A stretch of DNA of 64,000 nt from Syngnathus acus. Its lineage: Eukaryota > Chordata > Actinopteri > Syngnathiformes > Syngnathidae. A model generated the notes under the pieces. It ran no database searches, had not been told where the DNA came from, and worked only from the letters and a program-made list of their open reading frames with translations. Of this stretch, positions 13,901 to 28,334 are shown in pieces (position 1 is the first letter of the stretch; each line of letters opens with the position of its first letter). The translations under genes and the position numbers were made by a program. The stretch spans positions 5,627,501-5,691,500 of the forward strand of contig NC_051103.1 of the NCBI RefSeq assembly GCF_901709675.1, read 5' to 3'.

Positions 13901-16900
13901 TCGGGGCGCAAATGAGCACGCTGGCGTGAATTCCGACTTGAGAGAGGAATTGTTGACAAGAAGACTAAATCAACAGGTGGTCACTTCTTTATCGATCAGT
14001 TCAGTTGACGTGGAATCAAACAGCTTTTTTTTTTTTTTTAATATCTTCTGCTTTCTTTTCATCGTGTGACTCAGAGGGCTTTGGGATGACCTGTTATTTT
14101 TCTCAGTTTCAATTGCCTACAGGAGCTCGGTCACAGATTGAATAAATTTTTCCTCTGTTTTTCTCTCTCTTTTTTTGGGGGGGGGAGGGTTGATGGTAAT
14201 GCGGAGGCAGCGACACCCGAGCAACCGCGCGTGTTTAGCGCGTCCTCACAGGAATACTAAGCAGCACTTTGGAGCTCTCCGGGCTTAATCTATGAAGCTG
14301 TCACGGGCCTGGGGAGGGAGCTGCAAAGTGGCCCAAAAGAGGAACGCTTTATTTATGTAACCTTTACACACACCCACTGCACACACACACACACACACAC
14401 ACACTGCACCTGTCTGCGACATCATGCGCTACATTGACACCTGTGAGGAAGAAGAAGCGAGGGCAATGGCAGAGATTGTTTTCCCAAGCACTTTTAAGAT
14501 GCGCTGCAGAAATTTGCGAGTCAATGTGATGTCCTCTACAATGAAATGATCTATATGCATCCGCACTGCATCGCCAATGTCACTCCAAATCCTATCAGCC
14601 GCTCGACGGCCTCGAGGGGTTTATGATCGCGCCCCGGGTGCGCGGTCCACGTCGGCAATGCAGATTACGAACATTGTGGCGGGGGCTGCGTGTGCTCTTA
14701 TATTCATTCCGGTGACGACAACAGACGTCTGTTTCCTGGCAACCGCTGCAACAACACGTTAAGGATCTTTTTCCGGTACAAAAAAAAAAAAATCTGTAAA
14801 AAAAAAATTAATACATTTAAATGATTAATAATTTAACTTCTTGTCTTGAGTTCTGTACCACCCAACATTTGGATTTTAAAAAAAAGTTGTACCTAAAAAA
14901 AGTGTCCTTTAGGTGTACGGAAAAAGCGACGACACAACAAATATTGCAGATAAACAGCACTCTTGGCATCCCATAATTATCACAAGCGGTGACGGGAGAG
15001 ATGCCCCCGGTATAACCCAAATTCAATCCCGCATATTTTCCAATCAACTTCCTCCTTTAAAGATGTGACGAGATTTCGCGTCGCGCAATTTTGGGAGATG
15101 GAGATTGTCGCCGGCGGAAGGTGCGGCGGTCCGCCGGGCAATTTCGAGGGCGGTAATTGAAACCGGCATACGGGCGAGGGAGATGACGTTAATCCTAAAA
15201 CTGACTCAGGCTAAAAGGCCACATTGTGTTTTATGTGACAGGCATTTTAATCAGGGTGAAAATACACATTAGCATAATTATTGAAGTCAGCAACATCAAA
15301 TTTTAGCCCGCTATCAAAGTGCCACTCTGCACATTTATCATTCTGCTGTTTTTATTTATTTATTTTTTTTAAAAAAAGCATTTTTCATATCTGATCGCCA
15401 CAAACCTCCGTAACAAGTCTCAAGATGAGTCCATTCAAATTGGTGAAGGCATAGACTATCTCGTCTTGCCTTCATTTAAGCAACGTGCTTTGGAAAGTGT
15501 TTGATATGAAAGCCCTCAGGCTCCATTCAAAGTGCGGGATTTTGATTGGCGGCTTCGGTCAGCTCGCTTTACGCGGACTTTCGATAGTTTGTACACGACA
15601 GTTTGGAAAGATAGCCGCTGGACAGAGTTTAACAATTTAAGAGAGTGAGGAGAGACGAATATTATTTTAGGTTTGCTTATTAAAGAAGTATGTTGAGCAG
15701 TTATTTAACCATAAAAGATCTCCTGGGAATTTTCAGCCGACTTTTTGTTAAGTTCACTGAAAAGAAACCCAATTAACTAAATCACTTGCCTGTGAAGCAT
15801 TTGAGGTTTGGCACCATTAAAGACTATTAACATACTTTATTTACTTTGGTTGCATCCTTATTGTGTCAACTCTGATGAGACAAAAATGGCAGCCAAGCTA
15901 TGTTTACTTTCATTTTTCTTCCACAAGTTAGTTAAGCTAATGGCAGCTACCTACATGGAAACAGCTTGGAATGAATAAGCCTGAAAACAAAATACGGGGG
16001 GGAAATTAAGACGCCAAAAATGAGCACATTTCTATTTCTTTATCATCTTCCTCCTCAGCTTCAGAGCAAGTGACGGGAAGTGTGAGCGCATGACTCATCT
16101 CGCCGCCGCCGCCGCCGTAACGAGAGCGCCTGTTATTTGTCACGCTGTGATATTTGCGCAAAGTCTTTCACCTCAGGTCGACTCTTCGGAACACGGCTCG
16201 TCTAATTTCCTCCTCTGACTGCTTGCATCTCCCTCGCCGGCTGAACGCTGGAAGTCTTAAAGGGTCTCTCGTGAACGGAAAAGCTAATTTTTTAAGAAAT
16301 GTGGATAAATTGCTGACTGAGACAAATTTAATAGTTGGTTGTTTTTAGGCCGTGAAAAAAAATCATTTTAATGTAAGCAACAACTGGCTCGAATAGTCAA
16401 CCCCTTCGCCCAATGAGTCCATTAAATCAAGGTTGCGCAATACAAATGTATACAAATTTTTGTGCTTTGATTAGAGTGTTTAAAGAAATGGGAGCAAATG
16501 TCGTCCAATCCTGAAATGACCTTTAGTCAGCGTCATTGGCGTTCGCTGGCTTCGATTAGACATGCTGGGCGTCTTAATGGAGAGCAGCTAGGTAAAGCCA
16601 CACGCTTGCGGCGAGCGTCGTCCCGAGTGCTCGGCAGGTGTTCAGTTGCGCTACGGTGGCATGTAAAACAGACGACGGGTCGTTTAGAGGGAATGGGACA
16701 TTAGGCGTCACAGTCTGTTTAGTGGAGTGATTCGTGTGCTGCGTCGGCGGGACTTTGCTAAGCGAAAACGTCTGCGACGGCCTCGAGGCAATCGGTAGCA
16801 ATCTGGTCCAGGGCACTTTAGAACCACTGTCAGAAAATATTTTTTGAAAAAAAGAAAAAACTGAGCCAAGGCTGAGAGAACATACTGTGTCCCGACGAGC
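5000..16900. other. Gene-poor noncoding stretch
   Basis: No coding exon could be supported on either strand. Open frames here are short and of biased composition, with no recognisable domain. The stretch contains homopolymer runs (a C run at about 8118-8137), CA/GT microsatellites (about 8425-8450, 11590-11610, 14380-14404) and a T-rich block at 12400-12780. Many segments are moderately GC-rich with intact CpGs and embedded TAATTA/ATTAGC words, as in regulatory gene deserts, but conservation cannot be judged from one sequence. Confidence 0.55.
14380..14404. repeat. (CA)n microsatellite
   Basis: An uninterrupted CA dinucleotide run of about 25 bp in intergenic DNA. Confidence 0.9.
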
Positions 16901-16914
16901 TTCTCTAGCCAATA

Positions 16915-17040
16915 ATTTAATTGGTTTTTACATTTAGAATTCGAACCAAATGAGGGTAGCATATACAGGCTGAACGGAAGGGGTCAAAGTAGTGACCCTT
17001 GAGGAACCCCACAAGAACTACCATCTTTCACCGTTCAACC
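16915..17040 (-). mobile_element. LINE reverse-transcriptase fragment
   Basis: The minus strand reads SSCGVPQGSLL, then a stop codon where the conserved Gly is expected, then PLPFSLYMLPSFGS. This matches the palm motif of non-LTR reverse transcriptases of the L2/CR1/Rex type, whose usual form is CGVPQGSVLGPLLFSLYMLP. The frame is broken by the stop, and the catalytic YADD block is not recognisable downstream, so it is a dead fragment. Element boundaries are not visible. Confidence 0.7.
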
Positions 17041-20000
17041 TCATATCATTTCATATGTTTGAGTTTTATATGAAACATTTTAAATCATGACTTTTGGAGA
17101 AATACATTCATTTCACGTCTCCAGCTTGATTAGCATGCTAACTATTCCCCCTCGCTATCCATACATTCAACAGGTGTCCAAAACACTGGAACAATGCCGC
17201 ATGTGTAATTAGCTTCTCCGCTCCTGTCCCCGTCGTTGATTTACACGGTGAGCCCTTTAATTATGCAATTCATCACCTCCCCCCCCTTACTCGACGTGAA
17301 AAACACCGTTAAATGCTTGCCAATTAAAGCGCGTCCAAAGGTTTGCCGCGGTAACTCAGCCTGGTAAATCGCGCCGTTGTGGCCTCTGCCCGTGTATGTA
17401 CTTATTTCCCCGCCCACGTACGCCATCAATTCTGCTTTAATCCTCGACCCGACACGATGAAGGCTCGCCCTCTTCTGTGGCAGGTGCTTGGAATTAATCT
17501 TAATGCATTTTGTTTGCCGCCGCGGCACGCTAATAGGGAGAATTCGAGCGGCGCTAACAAATGGGCATAATTGACGAGCGGGTAAAGTTTGCAGGTGATA
17601 GAAAGTAACGGATGCGCAGCCTAGTCGCGTTGCGCGAGAGCGCGTCGTTAACATCGGCGCTGTACGAAAAAAGGTCATTGCTGATTTGTCGCGCCTCCAC
17701 ATTTGAATTTCTCCGACTGAGTTCTGAAAGACTCTCGGGAGTCGTCCTTTGCCTTGTTTTTGTATCGAGTAGCTCCCTGGAGGAAAACGAACGGTCGCGT
17801 GTTGCCAGTCGGTCTTAGCGAATTCATTTTAGAGCATTTTTGTAATTCGTGAGTGATTTTCCTTTTGCTTGTTTTTCATTAAAGTCAATCGAATCAAAAC
17901 CCACGTGTCGAGGGACTGTTTTTTCCTCCAACTAAGCAAACGGCCTCGAATGTTTGCCCACCCCATCTTTTTAAATCTCTCGAACGCATTATTTTGAATG
18001 AGTGTCTGCAATATCCCTCAGGTGTGCTGTACGTACATCATTTCCTGATTCGGTCCGCAGCAGGAGCGAAGCTGACATTGAGAGGCAGGAAACGTGTTGG
18101 CGAATGAAATTGCCGTCTTTGTTTTCTGCGGCGCGGACCGTTTGTTATGTATGAGGCGAGGCTGAATGTTTTGTTTAATGTAGGTGCGAGGTCTCGGCTC
18201 TCGACGTGAAAAGCTGTAGAAAATGTCAATCGAGGAAAACAGCAGCCGGCGGCGCTTCCTTGCCAAAGTGGATATTCATTTGCGGCTAATTCCCTCGTTG
18301 TAATTGTGCCGTTCATATCTCAAGGCAACTCATCAGCGAATTGATTTGCGGCGACTTGCAAAATATTTGGCATCGGTCGGAGAACTGGGGGCTTTTTAAA
18401 TGTCACCTTCTCTATATTCCGGGGATGCCGAGGCGTTTTAAATGGCAGCGCATTAATGATCCGCGATTAAATTCCGGGCTATCAAACGGCGGCTGCTGCA
18501 ATTACACTCGTGCTGTTGTGTGGCCTTCGTCGGCGTGAAAAGACGACCGCGCCGCCGTCTGATTTTTCTCCCGAGACGATCGCTTGCCATTTTGCGAGCG
18601 AGCCCCCTCGCCGCTACAAAGACTCCCATTGTGTGTGTCATCGCTTGCGATACTGCCGTCATTGTGACCAAATTAAAAATCTTATCCTACCGAGTGACCC
18701 GCGACTATCTGGGGAGGCGAGATAGCGGCGACAATAACACCGCTTGCGGCTTTTGATTGGCGCTGGAAACAGATTAATTCTGCCGCAAATGAACTGCTAA
18801 TTCTTCTCTTATCTTTGAGTCTAATTCGCCGGGCTCTGACAAGCGTCGGCGTAAGATCAGACGTGTTCCGGATGCCCGGGTTTCATTTTGGAAACAATGT
18901 CGGTTTCTGCGCTAACATTGACGCTAATGTACTTTTGCGTGGTTATCAATCAAGCGTCACTCGACGTCAAGATCAAGGAGTATTGAATATTCATCATGTT
19001 CGACTTCCGACCCCTGGTCACGATCACCACATCGTGGGCGCGCTTTCTTTCCCCAGCCGAGTACACCGAATGATTCAAGTGACCTTTGGAAAAAGGTCGG
19101 CAGCCTCAGGCAGAGGGCGGAGGACGACTCCCCGGTGAGATATTTAGGAGGCGGCCTCGGGGTAGACCTAAGATTGACGATCCCGGGGAGCTCTGCGATG
19201 CTTTGCTAACTTGGTGATTGACGTTTAGACTAACCGATAATATTTCATTGTCTTCTGAAAATAGGTATTAGCGTTAGAGATACAAGCTAGCGTGAGGTGT
19301 TAGCTTAATGTGACGGGACTACTCGGGGTCGGACTTTGACGGACGCTGCGAAAGGGTTAAAGGTGACTTTTTGATCGTTCTCATCTGCGGTTTGTGTGGA
19401 CGACGTTTCCGAAGAAAATGACCCGGCATGGGGTCTGGGACACTGATGCTTCTATAAATAGCGTGACGCCAGGCAAGGTGAGACGTTGCGGCAGGCCGGC
19501 GGCGGCAGGATTGACGGCGGCATTTAACTTGGCTTGGCAGCTCCTTTAGCCTCTCTCGCACCTCCATTAATAAGGCAAACTTATTATTCGCTCAGAGTCC
19601 CGTTTAATATTGAGATAATGTGTCACATCGGGTTTCTTAAGAAGTCATTTTTCATAAGCGATAAGACGTCTTGAAAGGGTCGCTCGGGTGCTCCGAGAGC
19701 AAGGGTCAGCGAGCCGCTGTCGGGGCTGGCAAGGGGACTGGACAAATGAGCCTGCTAATGATGACTGACGTTTACTTTAAAGGAGAAAGGAGGGAACGCT
19801 CGCTAGCAATTATCCTTAACGTCAATGCGAATTAACGCACGCTTGTAAGAGACGTTAGCAACTCCATTTGAAACATCCACGTTGGTTTTCAAGTACCTGG
19901 AACTCTTACCAGAGGACAAATCCCCAACGTGTTTTGAAATTGAGATTTTTATATTTAAGACTCCGCAAATTGGCCGTTTTGCTTTGAAGCAGCCGTTTTG

Positions 20001-23000
20001 AAGGTATAAAGTTAAAAGTAGTTAACCGTGGCTCGATCAAGTTGGCTCCAACGGGAATAGCCTTGCATTGCATTATTGACGGCTAATTAAACAAATTAAT
20101 GTACATCGCAATCCTTGACATTCCTCGTTGATGCGGCGACCAGACAGACTCACAATACGATGTGGAATGAACAAGTCAATGCAATAGAAGGCCTTTCCTA
20201 AATATTGTCAACAAATCTTCATAAACAAGCTCCATTAAGCTAGTGACCTTCAGGCTACTACTTCCAACCTTGAATGTATTGAAGAAATACATTTTTACGT
20301 GCTCACACGGGAAACAAATCGGAAGTCATAATGGCGAAGGGGAAGCCTCTGAATAAATGGGGGGAAAAAAAAAATGAATTCATGTTTTGACTCTTTATGA
20401 TTTCCTCGACAAGGATATGCTCGAGAAAATAACGAGATTGAAACATCTCATTGGTTGTTGTAATTGTTCGGCGGATATTATCGAGTTGTGTGTCTTTCCT
20501 TCACGCCGTCACATAGCAAAGAGGGAAACGGGCGATCGTTTGTCACGATCACATTTGCAGGTAATGCGCATGCATTTATGCATCGCGTATGACAACGTGC
20601 AAAGAGGTCATCGCTCAGCCACTCGACAGTAATGATTGGCTTTCGCGCCGTTGAATCAATCAATCGCCACATAGATGCGCTCTGGCTCTTTAATTCCGAA
20701 TGAGCGGCTTCGTTTGCTTGCCGGGTCGGATGGCGGGTAATTAGCGGTGGATAATAATAGCGATTAGCTTATTTTTACACTTGTAATGCAAAGAGGACAG
20801 AAAGGAGAGATGTCAAATAACAGCGATGACTTGGAGTCCGTTCGGAAAACAAAGCCGAAAGACGCGGTCGCGTCTCGCTGCATTTATTATGTATAGATAC
20901 AAAAGCGTGCATGCAAGCTAACGCGAGCGCCACCAATTTAAAGGCAGCGGAAACATCGGCAGATGTGGCGGCCTTGTAAAAAATTCAACGAGGCTCCGAG
21001 GGCGGAGTGCGAGCGGCGAGGAATCTCGAGCAGTAATGAATCCCTGAGGGTATCAAAACGTGATTGAAAAACACATGGCGCCGAGCAAATTGTCTTGGAA
21101 ACGATGGAGTGCGTCACCGCGGCCAGAAAAAGACTTTTAATAATTCACACGCTTGACCTTTGTTGTAGCTTCCACGAGAGCACTTTCAGCTTAAACTCAC
21201 TTACCGCAGCAAAAATAAGTTAAGGTGCTAAATTGGTTAGCTAGCTAGCTTGCTAACTTACAATTTTACATCAGGATTTTAAAGCGCACACACACGCCGA
21301 TTGGTATATGTAATTATGGTGATAATTATCATCTTTTTTTGTGCGTCACTGGAATAAATGTCACCTTTGACATCAACTTCAAGCACGTCCTTGACAAATT
21401 GGATAGTCTGCACAGACTCCGTCATAACAACAAACTTGACTTCTTTGAGTTATTTATTTTCTTTGCATGCGTTATAATGTAAAGGCCAATGTTAATATGT
21501 ATCCCTGAAAGACCTTGGCGCTGGAACGGCCGTTAATAAGACATCCACTTCGCCCACAGCACATGAAGTGCTGCATCTCAACTAAAAGCAGATCGATATG
21601 TCAAGGATCCGACGTCAGCGCTGCCGCCGCGCATCCACGGCCAATTTTCATAGTTTGAGAAACTGTTTATTGCTCTCTTAAGTTTTTCATTCCATAAAAC
21701 CCTCTTGGGTAAATCTCGTCAAGTGACCACCAGCAAAAAAAAAAGAAAATTCTTCACCTGGGATTAAAGGCTAGCTTCATTTTGCTTTGTTGCCGCGTCA
21801 ATGCGGACGGCATTTAATAGCGGCGAGGCGCATCAAATCAAAATGCGGGTCGCTAATGAAATATACATACGCTCCTATTCAACACCTGTGCCTCCCGGGC
21901 GCATCTCGCATAAAAAATAAATAAAAAAAGGAAGAAAAAAAATTCATATTCACCTCTGCAGATTAGCAGAGGTCAGTGGACGGCAAGAATGGAAATCAGC
22001 TCTTAAAAATTCATACTGTGTTTATTCCTGATGTGATTTCGCCGCTATCACACGACAATGCATATGTGATAAGATCGACTGGTTTTATTTTTCTCGTCTT
22101 GCCCCTCCGCAAAAAAAAAAATATATATATATATCCAAATCTCAGCGTGACCTTTACGCTGTAATAAATTCCTCTTGGCTTTGGCGATTAATTATACAGC
22201 TGTCTGATGATCCAAGTTTCGACGCCAGCTGAGAGTTTGCAAAAAAGTTCATTTTTCGGTTGGAGAAAACGGGTCACGCGGGTGTGCGTTTTGTTGTTGT
22301 CAGTTGGAGCTGGGTAATTAGACCATGTGGACTCGCTCGGAGACAATGGGATTTCTTTGGTTTCACAAAAGCAACACTGAATCTGATTCCGTTTTTTTTT
22401 TCTCAGTGCACATGATGTAAGAAAGAAAAAAAAAAACACATCGCCTTTCTTACTGTTTATTGCTGCCATGGCAGCGTGAAAATTTGAGTAAGTCCAAATT
22501 TGCCGGTTAATTTATCTTATCATGAATCTGTCATTTGGTCTTTTAGCTTGTCATTTTTTAATTGGATTTGTTAGTTACACGAAACCCACACTGGGTGTGA
22601 TTTTTTTTTTCTTTTTTTTATTACCTTTTAGGAATTGCCTTTCCATTTCTTTACATGGAAAATATGATGAGACCAATGTTTGGATTTTGAAAGCAAACAA
22701 GCCAATAATGTATTTTGCGCATGACATTCCCTTGCCGGGTTTTTCTGACTTATGGCGTCTTTTCCACGCCGTCACTGTTGACACACGTGCGACGGCTCAC
22801 TTCAGCTGTAGACGAGCGTGATACAGACGTCTGCGGCGGACCCCGTTGCACACATTCTGTGAGTTTGTCATTCCACACATACACACACACACCATCTTGG
22901 GTTTGATAAGCTGTGTGATCTGTTCACCATCAGGCCTGTCATCTTAATTTGGGGCTGTGCACATCGCAAAAATGCCCGCGGCCCCCGTTACGGAGTACAA

Positions 23001-26000
23001 TAAAGACTGCAGCATCTTCTTTCGAGGTGGAAAATAGATGTGACTCCGACCATGAGACTACCTTCCCCGCCTTCAAAATGGAGCAAAGTTCTTACGTGAA
23101 GCCCTGGCAACACTGCTTTGATCTCACTTTTGCAAATGCTAATTTTATCAAGTTGGCCCTGGTGAAATATATCCCTCTTAGTCCGGCCTCCCAGCCCGGG
23201 GGTGCACAAGGCGGCCAAGCCTCTTATTGAAATTGCCATCTTATCAGACGCAATATCGAGAAGACATCACTTCACCAAAGCGCCGGTAATAAGTCTCGGT
23301 CAAGTGAGGTGCTTTCATACGTCAGCCCCCACGGCGTGCAATTGAGTCCTTTTTCTATTACTCGGATATTTGGGAGATAAAAATGGCGTCTGGCGGACGC
23401 CGCGGGGGGAACAACTGGCAGGGAATCGTCTGGAGAGCTAACGCGCGGCGGCGTGCCTCATGCTAATATCTATGCTTTTTATTCTCACGGAGAAATTAGT
23501 CTCAGCGGGGCATCGGTATCCGCGCAAAGAGGAAACGAGTTGTCCTGCCGATGGAACAATTTCAAGGACGGCTGGGGGACAGAGCGGCGCTGTAGCCTAG
23601 CTTACGAGCACCTGTATCGGAATACTCCAAAATTCTGTGACTGAGTTCATCTGTTGAAAAGGCCAGACGAGCGCTCTCCTCCGATTGCCTCCCAGTAAGC
23701 GCTCTGCGGGGATTCCTCAGATTGATCTAGCCGGATCACAATGGCGCCACAGAGGAGGACCCCCCCTTCTCTCTCTCGCCCACTCTATGATCTCTTCCAC
23801 ACTCCAGCAGCACCACGGTGCCTCCACAGTGGGCCGGGTTAATGCCGCCTGAGGATCACGAGCCGTTTCGCAACCGCGCCGTACCGACTATTTCAATTCT
23901 ACCATCTCAGTGTCTCTAATCCGATTGGACCTTGGAAATATGTGCGGTCACGGGCAAGGCAAAGCAGCGCCGCTCCGGGGCGAGTATCTTAAGTAAAGCT
24001 GCCTTACCTGTAAATACGAGCTTTAGTCGACTTACAAAGTGGTCATCGTTTAGAAGTTGAGCTCGGTTGAAAATGAGAACGCTAGCGGCTCGGGGATTTA
24101 GCGTTTGTGCTCCAAACAGTTCTAGCATCAAACATGATCGATCGCGTTGAGCTTGCCTTTAAAAGCGGCCGCTGAGCTGATCGTCGGATTTGAAACGCGC
24201 CACACGGACAAATATTGACAAAGATTGTCCCCCACCAAAACAATTAAAATTCAACTAGCGACTTAGCGCGCAGAGCACGCAACACGTGTGTGTATCTTTC
24301 TTTTGTCGCCGCTAATGCAATTACAGGCGTTAATGGGAGTGAAGACAGCGAGCGCCGACGTGCAATAAGAAAAGGAGATAATGAATACTATGTGGGATTC
24401 AGGCGATAAGGCGGCAAGGCGCAGCTTGGTCGCCATTCTAATTGTCGTGAGAGTTTTTTCAATAACGTCACTGCTGAATACGTGCAAGAAATCTTGGGGC
24501 ATTTTTGGAATATAATTCAAAGACGGCGAGTGAGCTGCTTGGACTCCACCTTCAAAGTCCAGAGCGAGCCAGTGAGAAGGATGTGGAATATCAAAAGTCA
24601 AAGTTATGAATTACAGCAGCTCTAATTGGCCCAGACGAGACCCTTAGAAGAAATACATAAATAAAAAATAAATAAAGGAGACAGAGAAGAAGCTCAGCCT
24701 CGGGGCTTTGAGCGATATCTGAAACAGAACGCTGCCAATTGCTCTGTGAGTTCAAGCAATTAGCTTTAAGCTAACCACTAACACTTGGGGATGAGTTTAC
24801 TCTAGCTGTCGAGCTGCACTAAATTCATCATCATCTTGTATTTGATCTTTTTAACTTGTCTTGGCTTTATTCGCGTCCCTGTGCTTCTAACTACCGAGAA
24901 GTCCCGCCTCCGGTGTGTTTATTACAAACGTCGCGAAATATGGCATAACAGCGGCGTGACCGCGCGAAAGATTCCGTTGCGCCACGACGGCGTTGCACGT
25001 TTTGGCTGGCGGCCTCGTATTGTCAAACAGCGGGAGGCAATTTCCAAAGATAATGGAGCTCGGAGTGAAAGATGGAAGCAAATAAGGCGTGAATGGAAAT
25101 AGATTAGAACAGAAGCAGAGATGCTGGTCAATGTAGAGTACGAATACACATTAGAAAAATCACATCAACGCAATAAGCGTCACGGCTCAAAGATTTTTTT
25201 TTTCCCCCGCCTTGCGCTCTTGTGTTATGATTCCGTTGAACGTACGAGTTTGTCGTTACGTTCCCTGCCAGGTGATACAAATGAAATCTTGGGGAATGAT
25301 AGTGATTTAGCAGGAGGGGATTTTTTTGGGGGCGCACAAGCAATTTGATATAATTCCTTCCTGAGTCATTTCTTTCGCCTCTCCTGGACGCTAACTGGGT
25401 TTCTGATGACTGCTTGGTGAATTACCTGCCAGAATCATTCGGCTAATGGCTTTTTAATCACCTTCCGAGCCTGCACGTTCAACCACGACAACACCGTGTA
25501 ACCAAAACTTCCCCTTTGAGCATCGCTGATCATTGCGTAGCATTCTGTTAGCATAGCTTGACTGTAAGATCTTTTCATTATAAACAGTTTCCCTCCATGT
25601 GTTGTTAAACTTTGCAGATCTTTTTTCTATTTGTTGAATGGCATACATATTTAGGGGCAAGGTCAATTTTTTTAAATGACTTGTGGGTTTATTTCGAAGT
25701 TTGTCGCCCGATGCATTCTCGATGCGGTTTTTCAAATTTGAAGACTTCGACCTTGGCAGCAAACTAACAAAGGACAGCGCGCTGTCACTCGAATTTGTAT
25801 GGAATGAAGGATGTCACACGGATGAAGGCTACCGGGCCCTTCGCTGCATTTCGGACCACCGTTTGCCCCACGGGGGTGTTCCATAATTCATGGTGAAGCC
25901 ATGCACCTGTCACAGCAGCTCTGAGGAGAGACTTAGATCGGGTGGGACAGCGCTCGGTTGAGGGGCAATTATAATGCCCGTCCGACATCCCAGGCTACTT

Positions 26001-26400
26001 CAGCCTCTCGACTCTTTAGTCGCATCTCGCTGGGGGGGTGGGAGGTGGCGTGTGGGGGGGGTCACGGCAATTGACACCATACAAAACGTCCATTTTGCCA
26101 TGTCAGTGATCAAAGTAGGTCAGGTTTTCCCCACGCTAAAACTGCATATCCTTACGCTATGCTAACTAATTAGCTACAGTAAAAGTAAAGCACAAATTGT
26201 TACAGTACTCAAATCGATTTTTAGGTACTATTTGTACGTGAAAAAAGGGGGCTCAAACTTTCCGCAGCTTTTTCACACTTGGTATGTCCGAGCAGTTTCA
26301 ATATCTCGCTGTTTTCGTTTCACTTGGATCATTAGCCCCCCCCCCTCCCTTTAATACCCGCGTACCTTCAAGCTTCTCTTGGTCGCTGGTAATTAGGCAA
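17041..26400. other. Gene-poor noncoding stretch, CpG-retaining
   Basis: No exon with a plausible domain was found. Several patches (for example 17220-17580, 18290-18520, 20380-20700, 24280-24470) are rich in AATTA, TTAATGA and ATTAG words in otherwise CpG-bearing DNA, which would fit enhancer-type noncoding elements. This is an impression of composition only. Repeats are few compared with the rest of the window. Confidence 0.5.
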
Positions 26401-28330
26401 CGATGAAAAAAGATGTTAATATGAATTCTTAGGGCAACGGGTGATATCACAGAGAGAGATAAGTTCTCTAAGTACCCTGATTAAGTGCCAATATGGCTGC
26501 GGGGCCCATTGGAGAAATGAGACGGAGAATCTATTTTCAACCTTGCTTATGGAGTTCATCGTTTTATTTCTCTCTTCTCGTCACGCCTTAAGTTTGTATG
26601 GAAAACATACTGACTGCAATCTCGCCAGCTCGCCAAAAATCAGACGCTTATTTGCTTTGTGCTCTTCAATGCGGGGTGCTTCAAATATTGACAAAATGAG
26701 AGGAAATCACAAGGAAGCTTCATTTCCCTTGACGGGCACATATGAGTGTTTGTTTACTTTTTATCCAAATGGAGTATTAGGACTCACTGGCCGTGCATTT
26801 TGATCTGCATTACCAAAATTGGAAGCAAAATGTCTGCTGAAGAATATCAAGTGAACTTCTTGATTGGTGTCCCCGTGCGGGGGAAGTAATGGTCATAATT
26901 ATTTTCATGTTTGGCTGCAGCAGGCTGACTCATTTACTCAGCAAATGTTTGTTCAAAAATAACACTCAAAACAGGCATGGCTTGCAAAATTCACAAAATG
27001 AAGCCACAGCTCCCCCAAATGATTTCTACAAGGACTTTTTTCTATTGTAAGTTTCTATACGGACTATACTGATGCATGTCTGTTCTAAAAATTTAATTGA
27101 ACTTCATACATGACGTCTAAAATTATCTCATTTGCATTTTTAAGCTTAGTTCCTGACTATTTTCATGTTTTATGACATCAGAACCTAACACTTTTGCCTC
27201 ATTTGAGCTGGGGAAAAAAAATGCATTTCAATACTGCCCTCTCGTGTCAAGAAGCATAATTGCAACCTTTTAGAAAACACACCAGGGTATCTTTGAGACT
27301 TTCAAAGATGCTCTGTGATGGAACCAGCATGTGGCTAATGGGCAAGGCCTGGAAAATCAGGGTGTGCCTGATTTAATTTTATTTGTACATGTATTTATTC
27401 ATTTTTTATTTCTCCTGTCCTGACATTGTATATTGAAATAATTTGACAAACTGACTAAAATTAAATGTAGCTCTTTTGTTAGACAAAAAATACTGACTTA
27501 CCCTTACAGTCTTTTCAGCTTTGTGTTCAAGATTTTGATTATGTCATCATCAGAGCTGTCAATCATTTCTCAAGCATCAAATTATTGATGCATCTGTTCT
27601 GCATGGATTATCGCAGGTGGGTATGGCTCCTGTTTGTCGCAGAGAAAGGTCTCTCGACGCTGCGAGAGGTCAAAGTTTCGTGTTATAATGAGCCTCAACA
27701 GAGACTGTTGATATTTGGTAAAATGGCCGATGGGCACCTGGTCAAGTGTTTACATCAATGTGGGAAAGTTGGCACGATTCGTTGTCCTTCTGATGTGCTG
27801 AGTCAGCTCAGTATATTCAGCATCAGTTATCTCAATGTCATATGAGACAGATGCATCGTTATTTTTTCATCAATTCTTCAGTCTGTCAAGAACTTTTCAG
27901 TCATCATCTGAATCATTCTGGAAGGTCATCTTGGGTAGCTTTAAGCATTTCTATGCAATCTGTTATACGGGGTGTGGAGCTCTGAACCTCTTTGTGGCAA
28001 AATTACAACTTTCAAATAATTAGCAAACAAGCAACCAACCAACTCTCATTTTTGACAGTTATTTGTCCTCATCTGTAAGTATTGCAATATATTGTACTTG
28101 CAGCTTTTACCTTACAATGCAAGACGGATGCTGAAGCCTCCTCAAGTAGCTCATCCTGGATCAGGTGGGCTCAGCAATGTGGCATTTAGTGGCATTTCCT
28201 TCAGACGGGATTTGATTTCCGGTGAATATTTTGACACAAAATTGAAAAAAAGTTACCGTCTTCAGTCTCAATGTGGCCTCACAGTGGGATTTCAAGCTCG
28301 GCACACAGCATAGCGACGTCCAGGACAACC
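26401..28330. other. AT-rich, CpG-poor block with degenerate minus-strand coding trace
   Basis: Composition changes to AT-rich, CpG-depleted DNA. On the minus strand, about 27755-27860 reads as a 34-residue protein-like segment containing SYDIEITDAEYTELTQHIRR, bounded by stops. Neighbouring frames on that strand also look like decayed coding sequence. I do not recognise the family. An old transposon or retrocopy remnant is the likeliest explanation. Confidence 0.3.
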
Positions 28331-28334
28331 TTAA

